Assembly (NCBI GenBank): GCA_029204225.1
Contig: CM055103.1
Coordinates: 52,171,145-52,235,144 of the forward strand
Direction: 5' to 3'
Length of the DNA stretch: 64,000 bases
DNA from: Diphasiastrum complanatum
Lineage: Eukaryota > Streptophyta > Lycopodiopsida > Lycopodiales > Lycopodiaceae
Part shown: piece by piece, positions 11,667-22,011 of the stretch
Numbering within the stretch: the stretch's first letter is position 1
How the letters are laid out: every line of letters starts with the position of its first letter
Made by a program: the position numbers and the translations under genes
The notes under the pieces: generated by a model
Database searches by the model: none
What the model saw: only the letters and a program-made list of their open reading frames with translations
What the model was told of the DNA's origin: nothing

Positions 11667-13568
11667 ATGGCCTCCTGGGATCCGACACTTTCTCTACATC
11701 GTCGTAAGGTCCCAAAGCCTTACACCGGCGACCTATTCTTACTGCAGGTCAAGAACCACTCCAAAATAGTACGATTAGCCAATGACATTTTTCTTCGTCT
11801 TGGTTTTAATCTCTTGCATCTTCCAGAACACCAACATGAGAGCCTTATATGTGCTACCTATTCCTCCTACTCTGACGAATTCCACACTTTTCATATTCCG
11901 TCCAAGGATGGCAGCTACATCTTTATTGATATTACACCAGCCAGAATCCAACTGATCGGATTTCTCGATTCAGGCAAGTCAATCCAAGGAAAGGGCACCA
12001 GCTACGACCTGAATTATTTCATGACGTTCTTGCTCGCAATGGCAAAACCATCGTTCGCACACATGATGGCATAGCCACGAAACTTATCAAATATCCCAAG
12101 CTACGAGCAGCCACAGAGATCCTTCTGATTCTGACGGAGGTTCACATTGTCCTCATGGATTGCATTCCTCCAAGCGACCTTTTGCACTCACCATGACACT
12201 GAGTGACCCCACTCACACCTTTAAGTAGGCAGAAAAGATTACCGAGAAGCTCTGCTTGGCCCTCAAACAGTGTAAGGCAACCACTAAATGTGGTTACCTC
12301 CTACAGATGATCCTCCAGCAATACCTAGGCCGCAAGACAACAGCTGCCCTCAAGGAGCTAGAAACACTATTTCCTAGCATCAAAAAAGAGCCAGCCTCCG
12401 GGTAGCAGATCCTCAGTTAGATTCACCCACTAAGAAGCCAAAAGGCAAGGCGGTCAGCACTGAAGCCGCCATATCTACCGAGATTTTATGTAGTGAGATT
12501 GGGGCCGAGTATGCTGAATCCGGTGGGAGCCTTAGACCCTCTCAAGTCCCAAAGGAGGTCTTAGCCCAACAAGAAGCCCTTCTTCAACAGGCTGCTGCAA
12601 GAAGACATGCGGTAGCAACAGTAAGCCGGCGCATCTGGCTCTGATTCAGTCGGTGGGATTCAAGTCACTCCGGGTACTTCAGCAGTCCAGGCAACTAAGC
12701 CTCCACCCACCACCTCTCTACCACTACAGACACCACTTGCTACCACTTCCACCCCTTCCATCTTAACACTAGGTTTGACTCTCTTATTCCACCAAAACCT
12801 TCTCCGGTACATACCTCACCTCTGCTTGACTCCTCACTCGATGTCAACAATTTTGCTCTCCAATTACTCAATCAGATTCCCTTCATATCCTCTCCTCCTC
12901 GTGCTTCCTCTCCCCCTAGAATTCCAACATCTCCTACCTCACCACAATCACCTCCTCAAAAGACATAGTCTCCTCCTTTGACACCCCACTCACCTCCACC
13001 TGCTTATTTTCCAAACCTCTCTTTTACACAATTTCCTGATCTTCTTGCTTACAATCCTATGTCTTATTAAAATTACCAACGCTCCTTCCCTGACATTGGC
13101 ATATGGGAGCAATTACCACTGACTGCCCAAAAGATGGTTTGGTTGGTGAATGAGCTTCAATACAACATCTATGGAACTTTGTCAGGTCAACAAGGAGTAC
13201 AACAGGTCGATGATGGTGCCATCCTACAACTTCAGTAGGAAAATCAATGGTTGGTGGCTGAATCTGCTCAAAAACAACAACAGATCGATAACCTCATGAC
13301 ATACAATCAACAGCAGCAGCAGATGCTCAACCACCGACAAAACCAACTCCAGTTGAAAATCTCTCACATGCAATCAGTCATCGACAACATCACAGCAGAA
13401 CGAGATGAGGTTGTAGCAGATGCCCAAGCCGCACATTCCGCTATGAAGGAACAACTAAAAATGGTCGATTTCAATGATTTCGCACCACCAGCTATTCTTG
13501 AGGGAACCCAAATTCCAATGGTAGCGTATCAACGGTTGGCCCAAAAGTTGAAAGCCATGACGGAATAG
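11667..13568 (+). pseudogene. 3' ORF after Gypsy pol, unit 1 (coiled-coil, Gln-rich)
   Basis: An ORF starting MASWDPTLSLHRRKVPKPYT runs to 12074. The same protein continues in broken frames: a Pro/Ser-rich stretch at 12690-13010, then IWEQLPLTAQKMVWLVNELQ near 13110, then a Gln-rich coiled coil (QKQQQIDNL, QQQQQML, VIDNITAERDEVVADAQAA) ending KAMTE at 13568. It sits where env-like ORFs sit in some plant Gypsy lineages, but I see no signal peptide or membrane segment. Several interrupting stops look like mutated CAG codons. The function is unknown; it could equally be the gag of a neighbouring element. Confidence 0.6.
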
Positions 13569-13668
13569 CACACCAAACCCAACAAAAGAGAGAAATAAAA
13601 CTCTGTGGCATGTGTTTTGTAAGTCCACGTATGAATGTCTGTTAATAAACTCCCGCCATGGCATGTGT

Positions 13669-13684
13669 AGCCAAAGGGTGATGT
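13669..13684. other. Templated filler at the tandem junction
   Basis: Between the end of unit 1 (...GGCATGTGT) and the start of unit 2 (AGCAAGTGCAC...) lies AGCCAAAGGGTGATGT. This is identical to gag bases 9245-9260, and the match extends three bases further into AGC. It looks like DNA copied during repair of the break that made the duplication. Confidence 0.8.
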
Positions 13685-13753
13685 AGCAAGTGCACAACCA
13701 ACAATATTCTGATATCGTTTGTTTCTACCAATGATCTTGCTCTCTACACTAGA

Positions 13754-14699
13754 ATGGATCCATCTTCTAGTCCATCTCTGATCGACAAACTCAATGGAGA
13801 TAACTACCATCTCTGGAAGTTCAAGATGAAAGTAGTTCTACTTGCCAAAGAACTATGCGACATCGTTGATGGCACAAAGGTCAAGCCAAAGGGTGATGTA
13901 GCCATCATCACCAAATGGAGATTGAGAGATGGCAAGGCATTTGCCATGATCACTCTCAATATCAAAGACTCTCAAATCAGCCATATACGAGCTGCTCAGA
14001 CTGCTAAGGATGCATGGGACATCCTAGCAACTCTCTATGAAATCAGGGACGTCACCTCCAAACTTCATTTGAGGAAGAAGTTCTTCACATTGAGAAGGTC
14101 TGATGCATATCGTGTTTCGGGCCATTTCAACACTTTCAAAAATCTTATGGAGCAAATGACTGCAATCGGTTCGGTCATTGAAGATTCCGGTGCTATCATA
14201 ACTCTATTTATTGAGTCTACTTGATGCCTATGAAAATTGGGTCATGGCAATTTCGACCCATGAGCATCTCACTCTATCAAGAGTAATCTCGATGCTACTA
14301 CAAGAGGATATATATCAGAAGAAATACATCCTCCTCCGGCTCAGGATCTCGGATCCTCAAGTTCTATACTCAAAGAAAAACCAGAAGTTCAGATCCAAGA
14401 GATCTACACGGTCAGGTTATCCTAACAAGAGGAGCAACATACAGCAGCCTATAACAAACACACCATCAACTTCAAAGACTTCATCATTTCAGCCAATGCA
14501 GAAACTATTCTGTAAATACTGTAAGAGGACTGGCCATCTCATCAAGGACTGCAGAACTTTAAAATACAACAATGAAAAGAAGAAGCAGTTCCAACAACAA
14601 GCAAATGCATCTACAACTAGTCACTCGATCCAGCAACAAGACGAAGATGAAGCAACCTTCATGACCAAGGTTGGAGAACAGCAGGATATCGATCCCTAG
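13754..14699 (+). pseudogene. Copia gag with zinc knuckle, unit 2
   Basis: MDPSSSPSLIDKLNGDNYHL opens the gag. Near 14215 the frame shifts by one base (first frame 13754-14224, second 14211-14699). The second part reads LLDAYENWVMAISTHEH and carries an intact CCHC zinc knuckle CKYCKRTGHLIKDC (about 14512-14553) that binds element RNA. A TAG at 14697-14699 replaces the Trp codon normally just before the protease motif. It would be the structural gag of Copia-1. Confidence 0.88.
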
Positions 14700-15785
14700 T
14701 ATCTGGACTCAGGAGCAACTCAATACATGGCTCACCACCGAGACTGGTTTCAAGACTACAAATCATTCACCCACTCTCGAATTGTGAAGCTTGGAGATAA
14801 TTCATCTCATTCTATCGAGGGTGAAGGAACAGTCAGATTCGAATTTCAGAGAAGTTGTTGTCCAATGTTCTTCATGTTCCAAGTTTGACCAAAAATCTGC
14901 TTTCAATAAGTAGAATCATTGATTCTGGTCGTAGGGTCGAATTAGATACAGATGGTTTACCATTCTTGACAAATCTAGGGCTTTTGGTAGAAGATGTGGC
15001 TATCTTTATAAGCTTAGTCACTGTTATTCTACAAATAGTCAAGTTCTTCACACATCCACTTTTAAATCAACTAACATGTTGTGGCATTTCAGATTAGGCC
15101 ATTTAAATTTCAATAGTATTCAACAATGTCGAATCAAAATTTAGTACAAGATCTTCCTTCCATTAGCAACCGACTTCTCCTTGTGAAAGCTGTACAATCA
15201 GCAAGCATGCTAGAAGTCCATTCATTTCATATTCAGTTCATTCTTCTAAAGGTTTGCTAGATTTGTACATAGCAACATTTGTGGCCCTATGCAGACTGCT
15301 TCCACAAGGGGAGCCCTCTATTTTCTAACCTTTATTGATGATTTCTCTCGAAGAATTGTCACCTACTTCTTGAAGACAAATCTAAATCATTCAACAAAAA
15401 GTTCAAGCCATTTGCTGAAAATCAAACCGAGAGAAAAATCAAGGCTCTACGTACTAATGGAGTGGGGGAATTCATCTCCACCAAATTCAAGGAGTTCTGC
15501 AAGGCAAATGGAATACATCAGCAATACACAAATAGCAATACTCACCTCAGTCCAATGTTGTAGCTGAAAGGAAAAATCAGACACTCATCGAAAGTGCCTA
15601 GCCCATGCCCCTCTTCCAAAGAACTTTTGGGCAAAAGCTATTACTACAGCTGCCTATCTATAAAATCGATCCATCACAAAGTATGTACAGGATCGAAACC
15701 ATCACTCAAGCATATTCGAGTGTTTGGATGCATAGCCTACTCTCAACATATTTCCCTTAAACCAGATGCGAGGCCAACTACTAGT
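14700..15785 (+). pseudogene. Copia protease and integrase, unit 2
   Basis: Directly after gag comes YLDSGATQYM (protease active site DSGAT). Next are NVLHVPSLTKNLLSISRI, an integrase zinc region (LWHFRLGHLNFN-like near 15080), DDFSRR near 15340 and RTNGVGEF-like remains near 15450. The tail is SLKHIRVFGCIAYS near 15700-15740. Frames change several times, so nothing functional can be made. At about 15745-15770 the Copia sequence stops and Gypsy RT begins. Confidence 0.82.
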
Positions 15786-16010
15786 CGTCCATACAGATGC
15801 AATCCAATCTATAAGGCCCAGATCAAAGAAGAATTACGATGCCTCTTAGATGCAGGATTTATCTATGAAATAGAGCATACTGAGTGGGTCCCCCAATTGT
15901 CATCGTTCCCAAGAAAAATGGAAAACTTCAAATCTATGTCAACTTTAAGAAACTTAACGCCGTCACTGAACGTGATCATTTTCCATTACCTTTCGGAGAA
16001 TCCATCTTAG
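15594..16010 (+). pseudogene. ORF spanning the Copia-integrase / Gypsy-RT junction
   Basis: One uninterrupted frame of 138 codons starts in the Copia integrase tail (SLKHIRVFGCIAY). It passes without a stop into LKPDARP, YRCNPIYKAQIKEELRCLL and DAGFIYEIEHTEWV, which is the classic start of a Gypsy RT (LKPDARPxxxRPYRMNP, KEELxxLLDAGFI). Order is gag-PR-INT from Copia then RT-RNH-INT from Gypsy. The fusion is therefore in register at the protein level, although the surrounding gene is decayed. Confidence 0.85.
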
Positions 16011-16201
16011 AAACCCTAGCAGGAGATGAGGCTTACTCCTCCTTAGATGGCTTTAGCGGATACATTATGATCCAAATTGATGAAGAAGAGAATGGAAAAC
16101 CTTCTACTGGAAAGTCATGTCTTTCGGTCTCTGCAATGCCCCTAGCACCTTCCAATGTGTTATGCAAGCTACCTTTTCTCAACAAATGGGCGATACCCTA
16201 G
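15770..16201 (+). pseudogene. Gypsy reverse transcriptase (partial), unit 2
   Basis: After the junction the RT continues in the frame of 15884-16201: IVIVPKKNGKLQIYVNFKKL, NAVTERDHFPLPF and SSLDGFSGYIMIQI (FSGYxQI block). It then loses frame around 16100. The YxDD box and thumb are missing, so the enzyme that copies element RNA into cDNA is dead in this copy. The part is absent from unit 1. Confidence 0.85.
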
Positions 16202-16212
16202 AGGTTTTTTAG

Positions 16213-16600
16213 GTGCACATTCAGAAGAAACACGCCATCTGTCTGTGCTCGAAAAATGTCTCATTTAATCAACTCAAAGAAGCCCTTACCAATGCACCTA
16301 TCCTCCGGGCTCTTGATTATTCTAAGGAATTCCATGTGCATATCGATGCATCCAAGTATGCCATTGGAGCAATGCTCATCCAACCGGGAGAATTCAAAAA
16401 GGACTACCCAATCCATTTTCTCAGTAGACAATTGATACCTGTTGAAGTCAATTATACCACTACCGAACATGAAGCCTTGGCAATGGTATATGCGGTTCAG
16501 AAGTTTCATTCTTCACTGATCATCAAGCACTGTTATATCTCATCAACAAGACTTGCACCACAGGGCGTATTACTAGATGGATCCTATTACTGGGAGAATT
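16213..16600 (+). pseudogene. Gypsy RNase H, unit 2
   Basis: It reads SFNQLKEALTNAPILRALDY, FHVHIDASKYAIGAMLIQPG, HFLSRQLIPVEVNYTTTEHE and ALAMVYAVQKF. This is the Gypsy RNase H with the DASxxAIGA and Tyr-Thr-Thr-x-E-xE-xLA blocks. The DHxxLxYL block that follows is frameshifted (TDHQALLYLINK-like near 16515-16545). RNase H removes the RNA strand of the hybrid. Confidence 0.85.
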
Positions 16601-18015
16601 TGAGTTTAGGATCGTGGTTCGTAAGGGAGTTCAAAATTCTCTAGAAGATCATTTGTCCCAAATCCCTAACCTTCTCACCCTTGATCAAGGCGTCAACGAT
16701 GATTTACCAGATGCCATCCTTTTCCAAGTTGACTCTACACCCGTATGGGCTAAGGAAATCACAGAGTATTTAACTTCAGGGCAAATGGATCCTTCCTTAT
16801 CTAAACCTGAACAACGTGCGTTGGTCCTCAAAACCAAACCTTATACGTTAATTGCAGGCCAACTCTACAAGCAAGGGTTAGATGAAATCATCCGATGTTG
16901 TCTTACTGAAGGTGAAATACCCTCTGTAATTTCTCTCACTCATGAAGGTATTGGTGCAGGCCATTTCTCTTCTGAAATGACTGCAAAGAAAATCCTTTTG
17001 GCCGATTTTTGGTGGTCAACACTCTTCGAATAAAAACACAATTATGCAAAGGCCTGTGATGTCTGCCAACACACAAAACGCTTTCAAAAGACCGATTACA
17101 TGCCTTTACACCTTGTAACCACTAATCAAGCTTTCCAAAAAATGGGGCATTGATTATGTCAGACCCATTAGTCTTGCTGCTCGGCACACACAATCTCGTT
17201 ACATCACAGTAGGTTCGAATTATTGTACCAAATGGGCTGAAGCAAGAGCTGTTCGCAATGCTAATGCTCTTTCTACTACAAAATTTCTCTATGAACATGT
17301 TATAGTTCGTTTCGGCTACCCTCTAGAACTTATCAGTGATAGGGGTACACATTTCCTAAACTCTATCATAGCAGATCTCCTTTCAAAAAAATTTGTGGCA
17401 CATCGCAAAAGTTCCCCATACTACCCACAATGCAATGGCCAGGCGGAATCCACCAATAAAATCCTATGTGGAATTCTCACCAAAATCGTTGAATCCAGCC
17501 AATCTGATTGGGAACTCAGACTTCATGCTGCTCTCTAGGCTTATCGCACCACCTCAAAGAGAGCTACATGCTTAACCCCTTTCCAGCTAGCATATGGCCA
17601 AGAAGTCATTATGCTTGTAGAATTCCATATCCCCTCCCTTCGAGTGGCCTATAATCTTGAGCTAGATAATCAACAGACTCTAGCAAATAGGTTATTCCAT
17701 CTGGAACAACTATGAAAAACATGACGGATCAGCATCCATGCTCAACAAGTCCACAAACGTCAACAAAAAGCATGGCATGTTCCATCATTGAAACTCAGAG
17801 ACTTCCAGGTTGGAGATAAGGTCCTGCTACACCAGGCCAAAGCCTTTAAAGACAAATTGAAATTTTCTGGCCAAGGTCCTTATGTCATTAAAAAAGTCTT
17901 TGCCTCTGGATATGTACAACTCCAAACCCTTCAAGGTGATATCCTTGACATTGTGGTCAATGGGAGCAGACTGAGAAAGTACAATGAACCCTATTTTTAT
18001 CTTGATATGTATTAG
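16600..18015 (+). pseudogene. Gypsy integrase region, unit 2
   Basis: Duplicate of 9617-11029. Zinc finger HEGIGAGH...CDVCQHT, core blocks ISDRGTHFLN and SPYYPQCNGQAESTNK, and a C-terminal module from 17788 to 18015 (LRDFQVGDKVLLHQAKAFKD ... SRLRKYNEPYFYLDMY) open in one frame. Stops at 17031-17033 and 17536-17538 break the core. Slightly less decayed than unit 1. Confidence 0.87.
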
Positions 18016-18652
18016 TTGTTTTCTTTCCTACTGTTTCTTCTTTACTTTTCTTTTCTACCTGCCTGCCATTTCGACAAATTTCTTGGTGTGCTTTCTTGTT
18101 CACATCATCAAGATACTATCAAATCAGGCATAAAACAGTCTTTCTCTGAGAAAACCACAAAAGTCATTATTTTGAGAAGATTTGTCTCATACCATCTCAA
18201 ATAGAATTCGTCTAACCCCTTTTTTACATTGCAAAATTCATTTTTAGCCTCCACAAATTCTATCTCAGAGACAAACTTTCCAAAAATAGAAAAAGTTAGT
18301 TTTGAGCATCAGATACCGACTTCAAGAATTCGTAGACAATTCACTGAAGCTTAGAATAATCCCCACGATTTCTTTGTCTGATCAGACACATTTTTGTATT
18401 TTGAGACACAAAATCACTCGCAGGAATTCGCAAACCCTCAGAACACTGCCTCGAAATTCGCGACCATCATTACAAAATCATGGACACTGAGGACGATTTG
18501 TGGGTGGGATTGCAAATTCCTGACCAAAAAAGTCCATATATAGACCTCCATTGTTCTCTCCACGAATTCATTTTAGATTCCTGCCCTCAAGTTCATGCCA
18601 AAATTTTCCAGAATTTTCAAACCTTTTAGAACACTCTAGAATCACTGTTATC
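18016..18652 (+). promoter_or_regulatory. Spacer after pol with TATA box, unit 2
   Basis: Copy of 11030-11666. TATATAG lies at about 18537-18543, some 110 bp before the 3' ORF. No coding sequence. Confidence 0.5.
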
Positions 18653-20554
18653 ATGGCCTCCTGGGATCCGACACTTTCTCTACATCGTCGTAAGGTCCCA
18701 AAGCCTTACACCGACGACCTATTCTTACTGCAGGTCAAGAACCACTCCAAAACAGTACGATTAGCCAATGACAATTTTCTTCGTCTTGGTTTTAATCTCT
18801 TGCATCTTCCAGAACACCAACATGAGAGCCTTATACGTGCTACCTATTCCTCCTACTCTGACGAATTCCACACTTTTCATATTCCGTCCAAGGATGGCAG
18901 CTACATCTTTATTGATATTACACCAGCCAGAATCCAACTGATCGGATTTCTCGATTCGGGCAAGTCAATCCAAGGAAAGGGCACCAGCTACGACCTGAAT
19001 TATTTCATGACGTTCTTGCTCGCAATGGCAAAACCATCGTTCGCACACACGATGGCATAGCCACGAAACTTATCAAATATCCCAAGCTACGAGCAGCCAC
19101 AGAGATCCTTCTGATTCTGACGGAGGTTCACATTGTCCTCATGGATTGCATTCCTCCAAGCGACCTTTTGCACTCACCATGACACTGAGTGACCCCACTC
19201 ACACCTTTAAGTAGGCAGAAAAGATTACCGAGAAACTCTGCTTGGCCCTCAAACAGTGTAAGGCAACCACTAAATGTGGTTACCTCCTGCAGATGATCCT
19301 CCAGCAATACCTGGGCCGCAAGACAACAGCTGCCCTCAAGGAGCTAGAAACACTATTTCCTAGCACCAGAAAAGAGCCAGCCCCCAGGTAGCAAATCCTC
19401 AGTTAGATCCACCCACTAAGAAGCCAAAAGGCAAGGCGGTCAGCACTGAAGCCGCCATATCTACCGAGATTTTATGTAGTGAGATTGGGGCCGAGTATGC
19501 TGAATCCGGTGAGAGCCTTAAACCCTCTCAAGTCCCAAAGGAGGTCTTAGCCCAACAAGAAGCCCTTCTCCAACAGGCTGCTGCAAGAAGACATGCGGTA
19601 GCAACAGTAGGCCGGCGCATCTGGCTCTGATTCAGTCGGTGGGATTCAAGTCACTCCGGGTACTTCAGCAGTCCAGGCAACTAAGCCTCCACCCACCACC
19701 TCTCTACCACTACAGACACCACTTGCTACCACTTCCACCCCTTCCATCTTAACACTAGGTTTGACTCTCTTATTCCACCAAAACCTTCTCCGGTACATAC
19801 CTCACCTCTGCTTGACTCCTCACTCGATGTCAACAATTTTGCTCTCCAATTACTCAATCAGATTCCCTTCATATCCTCTCCTCCTCGTGCTTCCTCTCCC
19901 CCTAGAATTCCAACATCTCCTACCTCACCACAATCACCTCCTCAAAAGACATAGTCTCCTCCTTTGACACCCCACTCACCTCCACCTGCTTATTTTCCAA
20001 ACCTCTCTTTTACACAATTTCCTGATCTTCTTGCTTACAATCCTATATCTTATTAAAATTACCAACGCTCCTTCCCTGACATTGGCATATGGGAGCAATT
20101 ACCATTGACTGCCCAAAAGATGGTTTGGTTGGTGAATGAGCTTCAATACAACATCTATGGAACCTTGTCAGGTCAACAAGGAGTACAACAAGTCAATGAT
20201 GGTGCCATCCTACAACTTCAGTAGGAAAATCAATGGTTGGTGGCTGAATCTGCTCAAAAACAACAACAGATCGATAACCTCACGACATACAATCAACAGC
20301 AGCAGCAGATGCTCAACCACCGACAAAACCAACTCCAGTTGAAAATCTCTCACATGCAATCAGTCATCGACAACATCACAGCAGAACGAGATGAGGTTGT
20401 AGCAGATGCCCAAGCCGCACATTCCGCTATGAAGGAACAACTAAAAATGGTCGATTTCAATGATTTCGCACCACCAGCTATTCTTGAGGGAACCCAAATT
20501 CCAATGGTAGCGTATCAACGGTTGGCCCAAAAGTTGAAAGCCATGACGGAATAG
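18653..20554 (+). pseudogene. 3' ORF after Gypsy pol, unit 2
   Basis: Same protein as at 11667-13568: MASWDPTLSLHRRKVPKPYT to 19060, then Lys/Ala-rich (KKPKGKAVSTEAAISTEILC near 19420), Pro/Ser-rich, the IWEQLPLTAQKMVWLVNELQ block and the Gln-rich coiled coil at 20237-20554. Both units carry the same stops, so the decay predates the duplication. Confidence 0.6.
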
Positions 20555-20559
20555 CACAC

Positions 20560-20745
20560 CAAACCCAACAAAAGAGAGAAATAAAACTCTGTGGCATGTG
20601 TTTTGTAAGTCCACGTATGAATGTCTGTTAATAAACTCCCGCCATGGCATGTGTTTTGTAAGCCCATGAGTAGAGGCTTAAATAATAATAAAATAACTTA
20701 AACTTAGATTTAGAACTTAGACTTAGGAAACTTATGATTAGAAAT
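20560..20745 (+). mobile_element. Partial LTR at the 3' end of the Gypsy part
   Basis: CAACAAAAGAGAGAAATAAAACTCTGTGGCATGTG...TTAATAAACTCCCGCCATGGCATGTGTTTTGTAAG...AACTTAAACTTAG matches, in order, the reverse complement of 39140-39336, which begins an LTR just after a polypurine tract. The chimera therefore ends in LTR sequence of that family. No primer site or second LTR is visible. Confidence 0.6.
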
Positions 20746-21842
20746 ATTTGTGTAAGTACAAAGAAAGAATCAAAGATTTTCCTAAAACAAGATGTGTTTG
20801 TTGTGATAGATTATTTTTCAATTTCCAAGTCTGTACTATAACAGAGAGAGCAATCAGTTACTTAGAAAAATTAAAATTATTTGACGAAAAACAAATAACT
20901 GACATTCATGTATAAAAAATATGCAAATCTTGCAAAGCTACAGTTCATTTAACATAATTATCATTATTACCAAATCCAATAACTCATAACCAAAACATAA
21001 ACCCATTACATAAGCTAATAAAAAACAAATTTTATCAAACCCTTAAAACATTAATTCACATATTTCAAAATAATTTATCTAGGCTCTTCAACAACTCATG
21101 GGCCAAAATGCTCAAAATATTTTTTCAACAAGACAAATTATTATCCAAAGTCATATAACAAATTTACCTTTTTAATTAGAATTTTAATTGATTCAAACTT
21201 GGGGCCATTGTTTGAAAAAGCCAACAAGTACAAGATTGGAATCAACATCTTTCTCTAAAAAACAACTTTGTACAAAACTTATAATAAATTGACTTTCAAA
21301 ATAAACAATAAATATTATAGATCATATCTAACATTCAAATGTCTGTTAAAGACTTATAACAAACTACTCTCCAAATTTTGAAACTACAAACTAATTACAC
21401 AAAATAATTGATCACAACAACATAAAAAACACTTTAAACAAATCTTAAAATTTTAGGATTCGTGCTATTATGACATGGCAAGGCGTTTGTGGTACAATAC
21501 CACATCGTTCTTGTTTTGTACATGCATACAAGTAGTTAAGCTTTTTTGGTTTTTGGGCCCTGCCTTACAGACAGGGGTACATAGTAGACAGAACAAAAAT
21601 TGACATGCTTGTGTTCTACATAATTTATTGGAATATTATTTTTGTTTACTTAATTTAATATTTATTCTAATTTTTTGAGCTGCCACATATTTACGAAATA
21701 GCTAACTAAAACGTAATGGATTCTTTGTGCTGATTACGCCCAATTTTTGGGCTTTTTAAAAAGCATAAAATGTCACTGGATTTTTTTTAAAAAAAATTCA
21801 AAATTCTGAAGCACATTCCAAACACGCGTCAGTCCGCGTCAG
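20746..21842. other. AT-rich intergenic
   Basis: Very AT-rich, with no supported coding region. It contains CTTTTTTGGTTTTTGGGCCCTG and related low-complexity stretches. Confidence 0.6.
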
Positions 21843-21858
21843 ACTGCCACGTGGCAGT
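21843..21858. promoter_or_regulatory. Perfect 16-bp palindrome centred on a G-box
   Basis: ACTGCCACGTGGCAGT is a perfect dyad containing CACGTG, the core bound by plant bHLH and bZIP factors. No gene is recognised downstream on either strand, so a regulatory role is not shown. Confidence 0.45.
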
Positions 21859-21948
21859 TTCTCATTGGTCCCAAAAAAACCCACATTGCTGATTATGCTT
21901 TGTAAATGGCATGTGAAAAAGTCAAAGACTCCATTACGCAATGGAATA

Positions 21949-22011
21949 AGCCGAGCACAGGCCATTCTGCCCAGTAAAAATGTTACCGGGCAGAATGGCC
22001 TATGCCCGGCT
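21949..22011. repeat. Long hairpin
   Basis: Arms 21949-21972 (AGCCGAGCACAGGCCATTCT + GCCC) and 21988-22011 pair over 24 bp with about two mismatches around a 15-nt loop. A smaller dyad CCATTACGCAATGG lies just before it. It could be the core of a foldback element or a small-RNA precursor-like structure. Confidence 0.7.

Larger units (their letters stand above)
9046..13668 (+). repeat. Tandem unit 1 of the Copia/Gypsy chimera (internally deleted)
   Basis: 9046-9610 repeats 13685-14251, and about 9612-13668 repeats about 16599-20654, both near-identical by eye with scattered substitutions. Unit 1 lacks the about 2.35 kb between these blocks, that is the end of gag, protease, the Copia integrase and the Gypsy RT and RNase H. 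The junction reads GGCAATT|ATTTGAG near 9612, where unit 2 has GGCAATTTCGACC and GAGAATTTGAG, so a short AATT/ATTT homology lies at the break. Confidence 0.92.
13685..20654 (+). repeat. Tandem unit 2 of the Copia/Gypsy chimera (full)
   Basis: This is the complete about 6.97-kb unit: Copia gag, protease and integrase, Gypsy RT, RNase H and integrase, spacer and 3' ORF. Its first about 565 bp and last about 4.05 kb duplicate unit 1. It carries no LTR at its left end because it starts at the filler junction. Confidence 0.92.

Noticed and set aside
9612-20654. The 4-kb direct repeats as a giant LTR pair
   Set aside because: The repeats contain integrase and a 3' ORF and lack TG...CA ends or a primer site; a tandem duplication with filler explains them better.
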